Under the pieces are notes generated by a model. It did no database searches. It was not told the DNA's origin and saw nothing but the letters and a program-made list of their open reading frames with translations. A DNA stretch of 64,000 nt from Symbiopectobacterium purcellii (GTDB taxonomy: Bacteria > Pseudomonadota > Gammaproteobacteria > Enterobacterales > Enterobacteriaceae), in NCBI RefSeq assembly GCF_019797845.1, contig NZ_CP081864.1, positions 4,712,001 through 4,776,000 of the forward strand. Reading direction: 5' to 3'. The stretch's first letter is position 1, and every line of letters starts with the position of its first letter. Both the position numbers and the translations under genes were made by a program. Shown here in pieces: positions 38,694-49,528 of this stretch.

Positions 38694-38715
38694 AAACGTG
38701 ATCAATTTAACACCT
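38694..38715 (-). promoter_or_regulatory. CRP site in the cyaA promoter
   Basis: AGGTGTTAAATTGATCACGT on the minus strand is essentially the site known upstream of E. coli cyaA. The core is TGTTA-N6-TCACG. It should mediate cAMP-CRP feedback repression. The rest of the 335-bp cyaA-hemC gap contains the divergent hemC promoter but no other gene. Confidence 0.85.
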
Positions 38716-38932
38716 TGCTCATTGAGCGTAAAGAAACTAAAGAAAGTTAGCCACGATTAGCTTACTTTCTCTTATTGCCCCTTGCTCTCTGGCATGATTA
38801 CGCCGCGATCCTCCCACCTCATGGTGAAAACACGCACCTTCCCGTCGCTATCCAGCACCTTCAGCGCCAGAACGCTGACACTTGAGCGTCTCAGTGATAC
38901 GATGGCGCGAAATGATAAAAACGGTAATAAGC

Positions 38933-39874
38933 ATGGTAGACAACACCCTTAGAATTGCCACCCGACAAAGCCCACTTGCTCTGTGGCAAGTGCGTTATGT
39001 GCAACAACAGTTGCAGCATTACTTCCCCACGTTGCAGGTTGAACTGGTTCCCATGGTGACGCGCGGCGACATCATTCTGGACACGCCGCTGGCGAAAGTG
39101 GGTGGTAAAGGACTGTTTGTTAAAGAACTGGAACGCGCTTTGCTGGAAGGCCGTGCGGATATCGCCGTGCATTCGATGAAAGATGTGCCGGTATCGTTCC
39201 CCGACGGCCTGGGCCTGTATACCATTTGTGAGCGTGACGATCCGCGCGATGCCTTTGTGTCGAACCAGTATGCCAGTGTGGCCGATCTCCCGTTCGAAAG
39301 CTGCGTCGGCACCTCCAGCCTGCGCCGCCAGTGCCAATTGCGCGCTCGCCGACCCGATCTGATTATCCGTGATTTGCGCGGTAACGTTGGAACGCGTCTG
39401 AGCAAGTTGGACAACGGCGACTATGACGCCATTATTTTAGCCGTCGCCGGGCTGTCACGTCTGAACCTGTCAGAACGCATTCGCACGCCGCTCACTCCGG
39501 AAGAGTCGCTGCCCGCCGTTGGTCAGGGCGCGATTGGTATCGAATGTCGGGAAAATGACGTCCGCGTGCGCGCACTGCTGGCACCGCTCAACCATGAACA
39601 GACCGCCTGCCGCGTTCTTGCTGAACGCGCCATGAATCTTCGCCTCGACGGTGGCTGCCAAGTCCCGATCGGCAGCTATGCAGAACTCAATGCGGGACAA
39701 CTCTGGCTAAGAGCCTTGGTTGGTGCACCGGATGGCAGCAAGATGATTCGCGGTGAGCGCATCGGCCCCGCCAGCGAGGCGGAACGCATGGGCATCGATC
39801 TGGCTGAAGAGCTGTTAGCCAACGGCGCAAACGCTATTCTGCACGCCGTTTATCAGGGCGCAGGCTCATCATGA
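38933..39874 (+). CDS. hemC: Hydroxymethylbilane synthase (porphobilinogen deaminase)
   Basis: The enzyme joins four porphobilinogens into hydroxymethylbilane on a covalently bound dipyrromethane. It is 313 aa (the same as in E. coli), and the cofactor cysteine is Cys242 in [14 protein letters not shown]. Substrate-binding arginines lie in [11 protein letters not shown] and [13 protein letters not shown]. The start at 38933 is chosen by homology; open codons upstream are unconserved. First gene of hemCDXY. Confidence 0.97.
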   Translation: MVDNTLRIATRQSPLALWQVRYVQQQLQHYFPTLQVELVPMVTRGDIILDTPLAKVGGKGLFVKELERALLEGRADIAVHSMKDVPVSFPDGLGLYTICERDDPRDAFVSNQYASVADLPFESCVGTSSLRRQCQLRARRPDLIIRDLRGNVGTRLSKLDNGDYDAIILAVAGLSRLNLSERIRTPLTPEESLPAVGQGAIGIECRENDVRVRALLAPLNHEQTACRVLAERAMNLRLDGGCQVPIGSYAELNAGQLWLRALVGAPDGSKMIRGERIGPASEAERMGIDLAEELLANGANAILHAVYQGAGSS

Positions 39875-40611
39875 CCATTCTGGTGACCCGCCCGTCACCC
39901 GCGGGAGAGGCCCTGGTGGAACGGCTGCGTAAGCTCGGCCACGCGGCTTGCCACAGCCCGCTTATCGATTTTTCCCCTGGCAGTGAATTGCCTTCCCTGC
40001 CAGTACGGCTGGCGGCGCTGCGCGAAGGCGATATGCTGTTCGCGCTGTCGCAGCACGCCGTGCGCTATGCCGCCGCCGCACTCACACAAGCGGGTTTATC
40101 CTGGCCCGTCATCCCGCGCTATTACGCCATCGGACGCACCACCGCCCTGGCGCTGCATCAGGCGACCTCTCGCGCCGTTGCCTATCCTCCTGAGCGGGAA
40201 ACCAGCGAAATGCTGCTGCAACTGCCAGAATTACAAAATATTAGTGGCAAAAACGCGCTATTATTACGGGGGAATGGCGGCAGAGAGCTGCTGGCAACAA
40301 CGCTCGCAGAGCGCGGCGCACAGGTCAGTTATTGTGAATGTTATCAGCGCAGTCCAGTCTATTATGATGGGCCGGAACAGAGCCGACATTGGCAACAACT
40401 CGGTATCGATCGTCTGGTGATCACCAGCGGCGATATGCTGCATCAGCTGTATGCGCTGGTGCCACATTATTATCGCGAATCCTGGCTGCTCCACTGCCAG
40501 GTTATCGTTGTTAGCGAACGGTTGGCGCTAGAGGCGCGCCAGCTTGGCTGGCGTGACGTGCTTATCGCGGACAATGCCGATAACGACGCGCTTGTGCGTC
40601 TGCTATCGTGA
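39871..40611 (+). CDS. hemD: Uroporphyrinogen-III synthase
   Basis: It cyclises and inverts ring D of hydroxymethylbilane to give uroporphyrinogen III. It is 246 aa and shares the low-conservation HemD bilobal fold: [10 protein letters not shown] at the N-terminus, [11 protein letters not shown], and [16 protein letters not shown]. The start overlaps the hemC stop (ATGA), which is the usual coupling. Confidence 0.95.
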   Translation: MTILVTRPSPAGEALVERLRKLGHAACHSPLIDFSPGSELPSLPVRLAALREGDMLFALSQHAVRYAAAALTQAGLSWPVIPRYYAIGRTTALALHQATSRAVAYPPERETSEMLLQLPELQNISGKNALLLRGNGGRELLATTLAERGAQVSYCECYQRSPVYYDGPEQSRHWQQLGIDRLVITSGDMLHQLYALVPHYYRESWLLHCQVIVVSERLALEARQLGWRDVLIADNADNDALVRLLS

Positions 40612-40657
40612 CTGCACGGCCAACCGTACAACAAACCAGACCATGGGATGACCCATT

Positions 40658-41803
40658 ATGACGGAACACCATACCCCTTCAACCCCATCGGAAACGGTGA
40701 CAGAACGCCCTGATGCCACGTTTTCGTCCTCTGACACCGCGTCAGCGGATGAACCGCGCCAGAACCGTGCGGGACATGGCCGCGTGCTGGGTGGCGTTGC
40801 TATTGCTATTGCGCTGCTGTTAAGCGGGGGCGTGTACTACCTCGGACAGCAGCAGGAGAAACAAAACGCCGCGTCCATGGCGCAAATGAAGGGCGAGTTG
40901 GCGGCGCTACAGCAACAGTACCAGCAGGATAAAACGGCGTGGCAGGCTGCACTGGCACAACAAAAACAGTGGCAGGACAGCACCGCACACCAGTTGAACG
41001 GGGTCACGCGTGAATCCAGCGAACTCAGCCAGAAACTGGCCGCGCTGTCCAATCACGACACCAGCACCTGGCTACTGGCGCAGGCGGATTTTCTGGTCAA
41101 ACTGGCCGGTCGCAAGCTGTGGAGTGATAAAGATGTGCTGACCGCGGGCGCGTTGCTGAAAAGCGCCGATGGCAGTCTGGCTGACATGAACGACCCGAGT
41201 CTGCTCGAGCTGCGCCGCGCCATTGCCAATGATATCAGCGCGCTGGCGTCCGTCGGTCAGGTGGATTTCGACGGCATTATTTTGCGGGTGAATCAGTTAA
41301 CCGATCAGGTCGACAATCTGCGTCTGGCCGATAACACTCAGGACGATGACGCGCCAATGGATGAAACCGATGGCGAGCTTTCAGCCACACTCAGCGAATG
41401 GCGACAGAATCTGAGTAAAAGCTGGCACAACTTCATGTCCGATTTTATTACCATTCGCCGGCGGGACAGCAATGCCGAACCTCTGCTGGCGCCGAATCAG
41501 GATTTCTACCTGCGTGAAAACATCCGAGCGCGCCTGCTGACCGCCGCACAGGCCGTGCCGCGTCATCAGAACGAGACCTTCAAACAGTCGCTGGAAGCGG
41601 TATCCACCTGGGTGCGGGCCTATTTTGATACCAGCGATCCCGGCACTAAAGCCTTTTTGGAGCAGGTTGACAGCTTAAGTCAGCAGCCCGTCTCTCTGGA
41701 CGTTCCTACTACGCTGCAAAGCCAGCCGCTGCTGGAAAAGCTGATGCAAACGCGAGTGCGTAATCTGCTGGCGCAATCGCCTGCGCAGCAACAGGAGGGC
41801 TGA
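40658..41803 (+). CDS. hemX: HemX (putative uroporphyrinogen-III C-methyltransferase family)
   Basis: This 381-aa inner-membrane protein has a hydrophilic acidic and Thr/Ser-rich N-terminus, one membrane helix near residues 47-67 ([22 protein letters not shown]), and a long coiled-coil periplasmic domain ([26 protein letters not shown]). Although named for a SUMT role, that enzymatic function is not established. It lies between hemD and hemY, 2 bp before hemY. Confidence 0.94.
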   Translation: MTEHHTPSTPSETVTERPDATFSSSDTASADEPRQNRAGHGRVLGGVAIAIALLLSGGVYYLGQQQEKQNAASMAQMKGELAALQQQYQQDKTAWQAALAQQKQWQDSTAHQLNGVTRESSELSQKLAALSNHDTSTWLLAQADFLVKLAGRKLWSDKDVLTAGALLKSADGSLADMNDPSLLELRRAIANDISALASVGQVDFDGIILRVNQLTDQVDNLRLADNTQDDDAPMDETDGELSATLSEWRQNLSKSWHNFMSDFITIRRRDSNAEPLLAPNQDFYLRENIRARLLTAAQAVPRHQNETFKQSLEAVSTWVRAYFDTSDPGTKAFLEQVDSLSQQPVSLDVPTTLQSQPLLEKLMQTRVRNLLAQSPAQQQEG

Positions 41804-41805
41804 TC

Positions 41806-42996
41806 ATGCTGAAAGTGCTGTTCTTGTTCCTGATCCTTATTGCTGGCGTAGTGCTTGGCCCAATGCTCGCAGGGCGTCAGGGCTATGTACTGGTGCAAAC
41901 CGACACCTACAATATCGAAACCAGCGTTACCGGGTTAGTTATCATGCTGGTACTGCTGTTGGTCGTGCTGTTTGCGCTGGAGTGGCTGTTGCGTCGCGTA
42001 TTTCGTACTGGCGCGCGCACCCGCGGCTGGTTCCTGGGTCGTAAACGCACCCGTGCCAGAAAACAGACCAAAGCAGCTCTGCTTAAGCTGGCCGAAGGCG
42101 ATTATCTTCAGGTTGAAAAACTCCTGACGCGTAACGCGGATCACGCAGAGCAACCGGTGGTGAACTATCTGCTGGCCGCCGAAGCCGCACAGCAGCGCGG
42201 TGATGAATTTCGCACCCGGCAGTATCTGGAGCGAGCGGCTGAAATGGCTGACACCGATCAGTTACCGGTAGACATCACCCGCGTGCGCATCCAACTGGCA
42301 CGCAATGAGGATCACGCCGCACGCCACGGCGTCGATCGTTTGCTGGCATACGCACCGCGCCATCCTGAAGTATTACGGTTAGCGGAGCTGGCGTTCCAGC
42401 GCACCCACGCTTACAGTGCGCTGTTAGATATTCTGCCCGCCATGCGCAAAACCCAGATTCGTACCGAGGAAGAGTTGGAGGCATTGCGCCAATCCGCCCT
42501 GCTCGGTCTGATGGAACAAGCGATGGAAGAAGGCGGCAGTGACGGCCTGAAGCAGTGGTGGAAGGAACAAAGTCGCAAAGTGCGACAAGATTTGCCCTTG
42601 CAAGTAGCGATGGTGGAGCACCTTATCGCCTGTGACGATCACCACACCGCCCAGCAGATCGTAATCGACGGATTGAAACGGCACTACGATGAACGTCTGG
42701 TACTGCTAATGCCGCGTCTGGCCGCAGGCGAACCGGCTTCATTGGAAAAACTCCTGCGCCAGTTGCTAAAACAGCACGATAACAGCGCATTGCTGCACAG
42801 TACCTTGGGACAGTTAATGCTGAAACAAGGAGAGTGGCAGCAGGCCTGCGATGCGTTTGCGGCAGCGTTGGCGCTGCGCCCGGATGCCTTTGATTACGCG
42901 TGGCGCGCCGATGCCTTTGACCATCTGCGCCAACCGGAAGAAGCGGCACAGATGCGTCGCGAAGGGCTGTTACTCACACTACAAACCCCGTCTTAA
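41806..42996 (+). CDS. hemY: HemY, TPR-containing heme-biosynthesis-associated protein
   Basis: This 396-aa membrane protein has two N-terminal helices (about residues 1-60, LKVLFLFLILIAGVVLGPMLAG and then VTGLVIMLVLLLVVLFALEWLL) followed by tetratricopeptide-like helical repeats. E. coli HemY is about 398 aa. It is distinct from the protoporphyrinogen oxidase also called HemY in Bacillus; its biochemical role is unsettled. Last gene of hemCDXY. Confidence 0.95.
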   Translation: MLKVLFLFLILIAGVVLGPMLAGRQGYVLVQTDTYNIETSVTGLVIMLVLLLVVLFALEWLLRRVFRTGARTRGWFLGRKRTRARKQTKAALLKLAEGDYLQVEKLLTRNADHAEQPVVNYLLAAEAAQQRGDEFRTRQYLERAAEMADTDQLPVDITRVRIQLARNEDHAARHGVDRLLAYAPRHPEVLRLAELAFQRTHAYSALLDILPAMRKTQIRTEEELEALRQSALLGLMEQAMEEGGSDGLKQWWKEQSRKVRQDLPLQVAMVEHLIACDDHHTAQQIVIDGLKRHYDERLVLLMPRLAAGEPASLEKLLRQLLKQHDNSALLHSTLGQLMLKQGEWQQACDAFAAALALRPDAFDYAWRADAFDHLRQPEEAAQMRREGLLLTLQTPS

Positions 42997-43075
42997 TCGC
43001 ACTCCCCGCTGCCCCACATTCTGGGGCAGCGCTATCCCATCAGCGAAAGAGACACACTTTTATACCGTTACGCAC

Positions 43076-43110
43076 TATACCCTAAATAATCCGAGTGGCA
43101 GGAAGGCGTC
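43076..43110 (+). repeat. MITE-like repeat, truncated left end (copy 5)
   Basis: Only the left end is present (CTATACCCTAAATAATCCGAG-GGCAGGAAGGCG); the rest of the unit is missing. It sits just upstream of the phospho-beta-glucosidase operator, so the insertion of that gene may have cut the repeat, or the repeat decayed. Confidence 0.7.
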
Positions 43111-43139
43111 AAGAGAGTGACAACTCTGCCAGAAGCAGA

Positions 43140-43157
43140 AATGAAACCGGTTTCATT
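43140..43157. promoter_or_regulatory. LacI/GalR-type operator upstream of the phospho-beta-glucosidase gene
   Basis: AATGAAACCGGTTTCATT is a perfect 18-bp palindrome 23 bp before the start codon. Its core TGAAACCGGTTTCA is the site reported for the E. coli AscG repressor. No LacI-family repressor gene is in the window, so control must come from elsewhere. Confidence 0.75.
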
Positions 43158-43168
43158 TTGGATACTAA

Positions 43169-44620
<1,452 letters not shown>

Positions 44621-44630
44621 ACATGGCGCA

Positions 44631-44864
44631 AAAAAAACGCTTGCCAATAAACGGCAAGCGTTGAATAAGATCAGGTCATAAAAGACTACAGTAGAGTGCC
44701 TCACTCAACGTAATGTCCGAAAAGTCCGATGGTGTTATGAATCGCAGTGAAACGGCTACTCACAACGTCATCTGAAGGTGGACGATAGGCACCTGTAAAC
44801 GGCTCTGCATCATTCCCAGGATTATGAAGCCGAAGCAAACATAGAAAGCGGAATGAGCATCTAC
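44631..44864 (-). ncRNA. glmZ: Small RNA GlmZ
   Basis: The minus strand starts GTAGATGCTCATTCC and contains GCAGAGCCGTTTAC, CTATCGTCCAC and ACGTTGAGTGA in order, all matching E. coli GlmZ. It ends in a strong terminator (AACGCTTGCC-gtttatt-GGCAAGCGTT then U-rich; 44631-44662). GlmZ activates glmS (glucosamine-6-phosphate synthase) translation by Hfq-dependent pairing and is inactivated by RapZ-guided RNase E cleavage. Its place after hemY is syntenic; the phospho-beta-glucosidase gene lies between them here. Length about 234 nt compared with 207 in E. coli. A sigma-54 promoter and GlrR sites lie upstream. Confidence 0.93.
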
Positions 44865-44875
44865 GGGGTTAGATT

Positions 44876-44892
44876 AGCAGGAACCGTGCCAA
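44876..44892 (-). promoter_or_regulatory. Sigma-54 promoter of glmZ
   Basis: TTGGCACGGTTCCTGCT on the minus strand matches the sigma-54 -24/-12 consensus (TGGCACG-N4-TTGC) almost perfectly, with GG and GC elements 11 bp apart and positioned for a start at or next to 44864. Confidence 0.88.
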
Positions 44893-45020
44893 ATCGTCCT
44901 TACATTGAAAACAAAAGAATAAAAACAATATAATTCATTGAAAATTATACAATTTAAAAAAATACATTTCACAATTCCTTCTCCCGGCTAACAACCAGTG
45001 CCTGGCAGAAATGCTCTGAC

Positions 45021-45038
45021 TGTCTCCACAAAGAGACA
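45021..45038. promoter_or_regulatory. GlrR activator site 1 (TGTC-N10-GACA)
   Basis: TGTCTCCACAAAGAGACA fits the GlrR consensus TGTC-N10-GACA, about 165 bp upstream of the glmZ start. The AT-rich stretch between it and the promoter (44930-44985) would suit an IHF bend. Confidence 0.82.
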
Positions 45039-45080
45039 CAATATTGACTTTAATTTTTTTATGATTTATTTCAGTTAGTT

Positions 45081-45104
45081 ACATGTCTCCATTTGGAGAC
45101 ATGT
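45081..45104. promoter_or_regulatory. GlrR activator site 2 (TGTC-N10-GACA within a longer palindrome)
   Basis: TGTCTCCATTTGGAGACA (45084-45101) is a second TGTC-N10-GACA site, centred 63 bp (six helical turns) from the first. It lies within a perfect palindrome with 10-bp arms and a 4-nt loop. On the minus strand it is also 40 bp past the carboxypeptidase stop and may act as its terminator. Confidence 0.8.
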
Positions 45105-45144
45105 AAACAGGGCTTCTGTCGCCATTTTCCAACAGTCTGCTGAA

Positions 45145-46689
45145 CTATCCCGCGATAAAGCCACGCAGATCCTGATGTAACTGTTGCAGTGATTTTTCAT
45201 CAAGATAAGGCAAATGCCCCGACTCATACCGATGAAATTGCAGATTAGCTCGCAGTTTTTCAGGCAAAGAGAGGTGGTTGAGGTGATATTGCGCGACAAA
45301 GTAAGGCGTCGCCAGATCGTAGATCCCCCCGAGCACCATCACTTTCATGCGCGGATTCATTTTCATGGTTTCGGACAATGTAGGCAGCAGATTGAAAGAA
45401 CGGTTTTCTGGCGTCATATTCCAATAGTAAATGGCATTCGAGTCAGAAACATAATCTTGCACCGTATTCACGTTCAATGCTTTTGCCAGGTAGTCGCGGT
45501 ACGCGGAAATAAACCCGGAGCCGATGGTCATAACCGGATCGTAATCGCTGCGCGCAGCCATTTTATCCAACGAGGCGCCTCGATAACGGCCGTCAGCACG
45601 GCTGACCGTATCCCCCTGCTCTGTCAGCAGTTTTTTAACAAACAGCGGGCCTGAAACGCGCAAATCGGCCTTAACCCATTCCCGTGCGGGTATACCGGTG
45701 TAGCGGGCGAGTTGCTCAGCAAGCTCTGCTTTCTGCGCGTCTGGCAAGAGATTGCCCTGAGCCAACGCCTGTGCATAAGGACCCAGGGAAAACTGTTCAA
45801 CCTCAGTCAGCAAATGATCCAGATTTTCTGCGACCTTTTCCGGATGCTGATAATAATGGGCGATTGCCGCATAGGTTGGCAGCGCCAGATAATAGGGTTG
45901 ATCGATGCCGGGGTTGGATTCGGGACGATCGATATCAATGTCCTGGCTCAAATACTGCGACAGCAAAATAATACCGTTAACATCAACGTTGTGCTGCACC
46001 TTCAGTTGGTTTGCCAGCGCCACCGTACGCGTCGTGCCGTAGCTCTCACCAAGCAGGTAACGCGGTGCATTCCAGCGCTGATAGCGGCTCAGAAACTGCG
46101 TGATAAATTGCGCAAACGCGTGTGCGTCTCCATTAATGCTGTAGGTGTCATTCTCCTTTTGACGCTTCTGCGCCTGCCGCTCCTGAGCATTGGCCGCATT
46201 GCTGATAAACTGACCAAACCCGGTGCCCGGCGCATCAATAAAGACCAGATCGCTGACATCAAGCAGAGAATAGGCATTATCGATAACCGGATAAGGCGGC
46301 AATGCCGGTTTATCTGGCGTGCTGGTGACCACCCGTTTTGGCCCTAAGCCGCCCATATGCAGCCACACGGAAGAAGAACCCGGTCCACCGTTATAGATAA
46401 ACGTGATCGGCCGATTCTCCGGTTTCTCCGTCTTCTTCACTGACTTGAAGTAGGCTACGTAGGACAAGGTCGCGATGGGTTCATCGGGATCGGCCGTATT
46501 CAGTGCTAATGCGCCCACTTCGGCACGATAATTAAGGAGACCCTGGTTAAGTTTCACTTGCCCTTCACTCACCATCACATCACTCGGTGCCGGAGCCTGT
46601 TCCGGTACTGACGGCGGTGATGCCATGGCAAACGCGGAGCTTAAGCATAAAGACATCATTATAAAAACAAAACGTTGCAAGTTATTCAT
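45145..46689 (-). CDS. S10-family serine carboxypeptidase-like protein, exported
   Basis: A 514-aa peptidase of the S10 (carboxypeptidase Y) family with a signal peptide (residues 1-23, cleaved near AMA-SPP). The oxyanion segment YNGGPGSSS is at about 99-107, the nucleophile Ser216 is in LGESYGT, a candidate catalytic Asp is in LGGIYDLATPYF, and the candidate catalytic His is in YESGHLPYLDE near the C-terminus. Predicted to remove C-terminal residues from peptides in the periplasm or outside the cell. The family is much less common in enterobacteria than in eukaryotes, and it is not part of the E. coli backbone here. A lipoprotein gene lies 24 bp upstream on the same strand. Confidence 0.85.
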   Translation of the reverse strand: MNNLQRFVFIMMSLCLSSAFAMASPPSVPEQAPAPSDVMVSEGQVKLNQGLLNYRAEVGALALNTADPDEPIATLSYVAYFKSVKKTEKPENRPITFIYNGGPGSSSVWLHMGGLGPKRVVTSTPDKPALPPYPVIDNAYSLLDVSDLVFIDAPGTGFGQFISNAANAQERQAQKRQKENDTYSINGDAHAFAQFITQFLSRYQRWNAPRYLLGESYGTTRTVALANQLKVQHNVDVNGIILLSQYLSQDIDIDRPESNPGIDQPYYLALPTYAAIAHYYQHPEKVAENLDHLLTEVEQFSLGPYAQALAQGNLLPDAQKAELAEQLARYTGIPAREWVKADLRVSGPLFVKKLLTEQGDTVSRADGRYRGASLDKMAARSDYDPVMTIGSGFISAYRDYLAKALNVNTVQDYVSDSNAIYYWNMTPENRSFNLLPTLSETMKMNPRMKVMVLGGIYDLATPYFVAQYHLNHLSLPEKLRANLQFHRYESGHLPYLDEKSLQQLHQDLRGFIAG

Positions 46690-46713
46690 GGTATTCCTTT
46701 TACATTACCATCC

Positions 46714-47067
46714 TTATGGGAACCATTTCGTTTCCGATGTCCATCCCCTCAATTTCATGCACTGATTGAAAAGGGCCTGGCGGCTACCACTATTAACATC
46801 CATCACATAACTTTGTGTTTCTGGTCGTTGCCCACTGATATATTTTTCATTTTTACAGTCGTCCTTTTTCCCACACGGCAAATAGTAAGACGTATATTGC
46901 GTTCGCTGCGCCACTTCATTTTTCACAGGGAATTTTTCTTCGCTCAGCGTTTCACAAGCACCTTTCGAGATAGTGAAATCCTCAGCGTTTGCGCTGCTTT
47001 TCACCCATTGCGTCGTACAACCAGAAAGCAGAAGTGTGGCAAACAATAATGTAAACTTAATATTCAT
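46714..47067 (-). CDS. Small lipoprotein of unknown function
   Basis: A 117-aa lipoprotein precursor: hydrophobic signal MNIKFTLLFATLLLSGC with lipobox LLSGC (Cys17), then a polar domain with four further cysteines (Cys38, a CGKKDDC pair and Cys103), probably disulfide-bonded. No family recognised. The N- and C-termini (QALFNQCMKLRGWTSE) recall small enterobacterial periplasmic lipoproteins with a Cys-rich end, but no function is assigned. It may be co-transcribed with the carboxypeptidase. Confidence 0.75.
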   Translation of the reverse strand: MNIKFTLLFATLLLSGCTTQWVKSSANAEDFTISKGACETLSEEKFPVKNEVAQRTQYTSYYLPCGKKDDCKNEKYISGQRPETQSYVMDVNSGSRQALFNQCMKLRGWTSETKWFP

Positions 47068-47228
47068 TTCGATTCCTTTTAATACAGATTTCTTACCTTC
47101 AGCATAAAATTATATTATTGGTTCATTTCTTGCGTAGCAATTTATACGATCAATGACACATCATTTAACTTGTGTTTAATATTAAAAAGAGAAATATCGA
47201 AAAAAAATGAAAAGTATTTGGCTGTTTT

Positions 47229-47338
47229 GTCTAAATAAAAACAGGGAGATAGCCTTAATAACTTACAGTACAAGACAACACGTTAACGCATTGAACCGCA
47301 CCAGCGAACGCAACATGAAAGATGAGGGATATATCAAT
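47229..47338 (+). repeat. Decayed copy of the MITE-like repeat
   Basis: CTAAATAA at the left and a right end resembling GCACCAGC-AAC-TGAAAGATGAGGGATATATC suggest an old, degraded unit. It occupies part of the 309-bp gap upstream of the lipoprotein gene; the rest is AT-rich, with no gene. Confidence 0.4.
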
Positions 47339-47376
47339 GAATTATCCGCGCCGTGATCGCGGCGCGGATGGAAACA

Positions 47377-48536
47377 TCAGCGAGAAGCCAGTTGTTCCAG
47401 ACTCTGCTTTGCCAACTGATGGAGGTAGTGCGCGGTAGGGAACAGTGCGCTGTCATCAACCCGGAATTTTGGATGATGCAGTGCATAAGGCCCGCCCGAA
47501 CCGACCATCATGAAGGTACCCGGCAGTTTTTGCTGATAGAAGGCAAAATCCTCGCCAATCGGGCTGGCGTCCACGCGGCGCGCTTCAAAACCTTCTTCAT
47601 CGGCAACGCGCAGGGCAAAATCCACCCATTCCGGCGTATTGACCACGGACGGCGGCCCGGCGTGCCAGATAAACTCGAGTTCAGCGCCAAAGGTGCTGGC
47701 AATACCTGCCACAATCTGGCGAAAGCGCTGTTCAATCAGATCGCGCGCTGCCTGACTAAAGGTGCGTACCGTGCCTTCCACGTAGGCGGTATCCGGGATC
47801 ACGTTCCAGGTACTGCCACTGTGTACCTGAGTGATTGACACCACAGCGGTATCATCCGCAGGCACTGTGCGGCTGATAATGGTCTGCACCGCACTAATCA
47901 ACTGGCCGAGAATGATAATGGGATCGTTACCTTCATGGGGTTTGGCCGCATGGCAGCCTTTGGCAGCGATCTTGATTTCAAAACGATCCACGCCTGCCGT
48001 CAGCGCACCATCTTTACCACCGACCACGCCAACCGGCAGCGTTGGGTCGTTGTGAATGCCAAAGATGGCTGCCGCGTTATCCAGTGCACCGGTCGCGATC
48101 ACTTCTGGCGCGCCCAGCCCAGTTTCTTCTGCCGCCTGGAACAGAATGCGCACCGTGCCCTTTAGCTCTGACTCGATGCCTTTGAGCAAAATGGCGGCAC
48201 CCAACGCGGCAGATGAGTGAAAGTCGTGCCCGCAAGCGTGCATCACGCCCTGACGCTGAGAGAGGTGAACTCCACGCCGGATTCTTCTTCAATCGGCAGT
48301 GCGTCGATATCTGAACGTACGATAACCAACGGGCCATCCTGCACGCCGCCGACTTCGGCAACCAGACCGGTTTTCAACGGCAGATCCAGAATGCGAATGC
48401 CTTCCTTCTCCAGCGCGGCGCGGATTTTCTTGGTGGTTTCAAATTCCTGGTTGGATAATTCGGGGTTCTGGTGCAATTCGTGCCGGAACGCCTGAATAAA
48501 TTGCGCTAACGGCGCATGCTGAGGTGCTGTTTTCAC
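47377..48536 (-). pseudogene. M20-family amidohydrolase (YxeP-like), broken by a frameshift
   Basis: Together the two pieces encode a complete M20D aminoacylase of about 386 codons, close to B. subtilis YxeP. The N-terminal frame (MKTAPQHAPLAQFIQ to SGVEFTSLS, from 48536) hits a stop at 48245-48243; the rest (MHACGHDFHSSAALG, AAEETG, SWNVIPD, PIGEDFAFYQ, to 47377) is in another frame. The shift lies near 48255-48265, next to a CTCTCTC run, consistent with slippage. The metal-binding CGHD and EE residues are all in the second part. M20 enzymes deacylate N-acyl amino acids. Probably inactive unless frameshifted in expression or a sequencing error. Confidence 0.88.
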
Positions 48537-48605
48537 GATGTATTCTCCACACTGTCCGTGCTTAACGCCGCAGCATAAACCCGCGGCGCGCAGGGTATTT
48601 TATCT

Positions 48606-48730
48606 ATCCCCGTCATACTTCACGTTGCAGATGCGTTGGCTGCGCTCACTCACCCGAATCACTTACCGGAGTAAGCTCATCGGAATTCATTCGCTTGCCG
48701 CTCTCCTGCAACTCGAAGTATTTAGGGTAC
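48606..48730 (-). repeat. MITE-like intergenic repeat, short form, inverted (copy 6)
   Basis: Reversed short-form copy with end sequences CCCGTCATACTTCACGTTGCAG and CTGCAACTCGAAGTATTTAGGGTA. It lies between the ABC ATPase gene and the frameshifted M20 gene, inside what would otherwise be one operon. Confidence 0.88.
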
Positions 48731-48754
48731 AAATAGCTTGTTATCACTGCATCG

Positions 48755-49516
48755 TCAGATGTCGTATTCCGTATGTTCCGGCATCTTGGTCATCTGACGT
48801 AAGAAACGCTGTGTCTGCGGGTTGTCAGAGAAACTGATCACCTGCTCGGCCGGCCCCTGCTCGACGATATGCCCGTCGGCCATGAAAATCACCCGGTCAG
48901 CAACCTCTTTGGCAAACTGCATTTCATGGGTCACGATAACCATAGTGGTACTGTTTTTCGCCAGATTTTGAATCACTTGCAGCACTTCGTGCACGCGCTC
49001 CGGATCCAGCGCCGAGGTAGGTTCATCAAACAGAATGGCTTTCGGATCCACGGCCAGCGCCCGCGCGATGCCCACGCGCTGCTGCTGCCCGCCGGACAAG
49101 GTCACCGGATACTGATGGGCTTCCGGCAGCAGGCCAACCTGCTCGATAAGCCTTAGTCCGATCTCCTGCGTCTGCTTCTTCGGCATTTTTTTCACCACGA
49201 TCAACGCTTCCGTGATGTTTTCCAGCGCGGTTTTATTCTTGAACAGGTTGTAGTTCTGGAACACCATCGCGGTCTGCTGACGCAGTGCGTAGGCTTCCTT
49301 GGTGCTATACCGGCGCGTATCCAATACGCGATCGCCAATTTCAATCGTGCCGGACTCCGGTTTTTCCAGCAGGTTAAGGCAGCGCAGCAGGGTGGATTTA
49401 CCTGACCCTGAGGGGCCGATAATCGCCACCACTTCGCCCTGTGCGATATCCAGACTGATATTGTCCAGCACCACTTTGTCGCCAAAGCGTTTTGAGAGGT
49501 TTTTTACACTGATCAT
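48755..49516 (-). CDS. Polar amino acid-type ABC transporter ATP-binding protein (YxeO/TcyN-like)
   Basis: A 253-aa ATPase of an amino acid importer: Walker A GPSGSGKST (residues 33-41), Q-loop FQNYNLF, ABC signature LSGGQQQR, Walker B AILFDEPTSALDPE, and the switch His in THEM. Closest families are cystine-type TcyN/YecC and YxeO. It starts 12 bp after the permease gene, forming part of the lyase-GNAT-SBP-permease-ATPase set. Confidence 0.9.
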   Translation of the reverse strand: MISVKNLSKRFGDKVVLDNISLDIAQGEVVAIIGPSGSGKSTLLRCLNLLEKPESGTIEIGDRVLDTRRYSTKEAYALRQQTAMVFQNYNLFKNKTALENITEALIVVKKMPKKQTQEIGLRLIEQVGLLPEAHQYPVTLSGGQQQRVGIARALAVDPKAILFDEPTSALDPERVHEVLQVIQNLAKNSTTMVIVTHEMQFAKEVADRVIFMADGHIVEQGPAEQVISFSDNPQTQRFLRQMTKMPEHTEYDI

Positions 49517-49528
49517 GGCGGCGTCTCC

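Noticed and set aside
44631..44662. Hairpin first read as the phospho-beta-glucosidase terminator
   Set aside because: The U tract is on the minus strand, so it is primarily the GlmZ terminator, although it may also stop the convergent transcript.
45021..45104. Pair of palindromes first considered as terminators or an unknown operator pair
   Set aside because: Both fit the GlrR consensus TGTC-N10-GACA upstream of the sigma-54 glmZ promoter, which explains them better.
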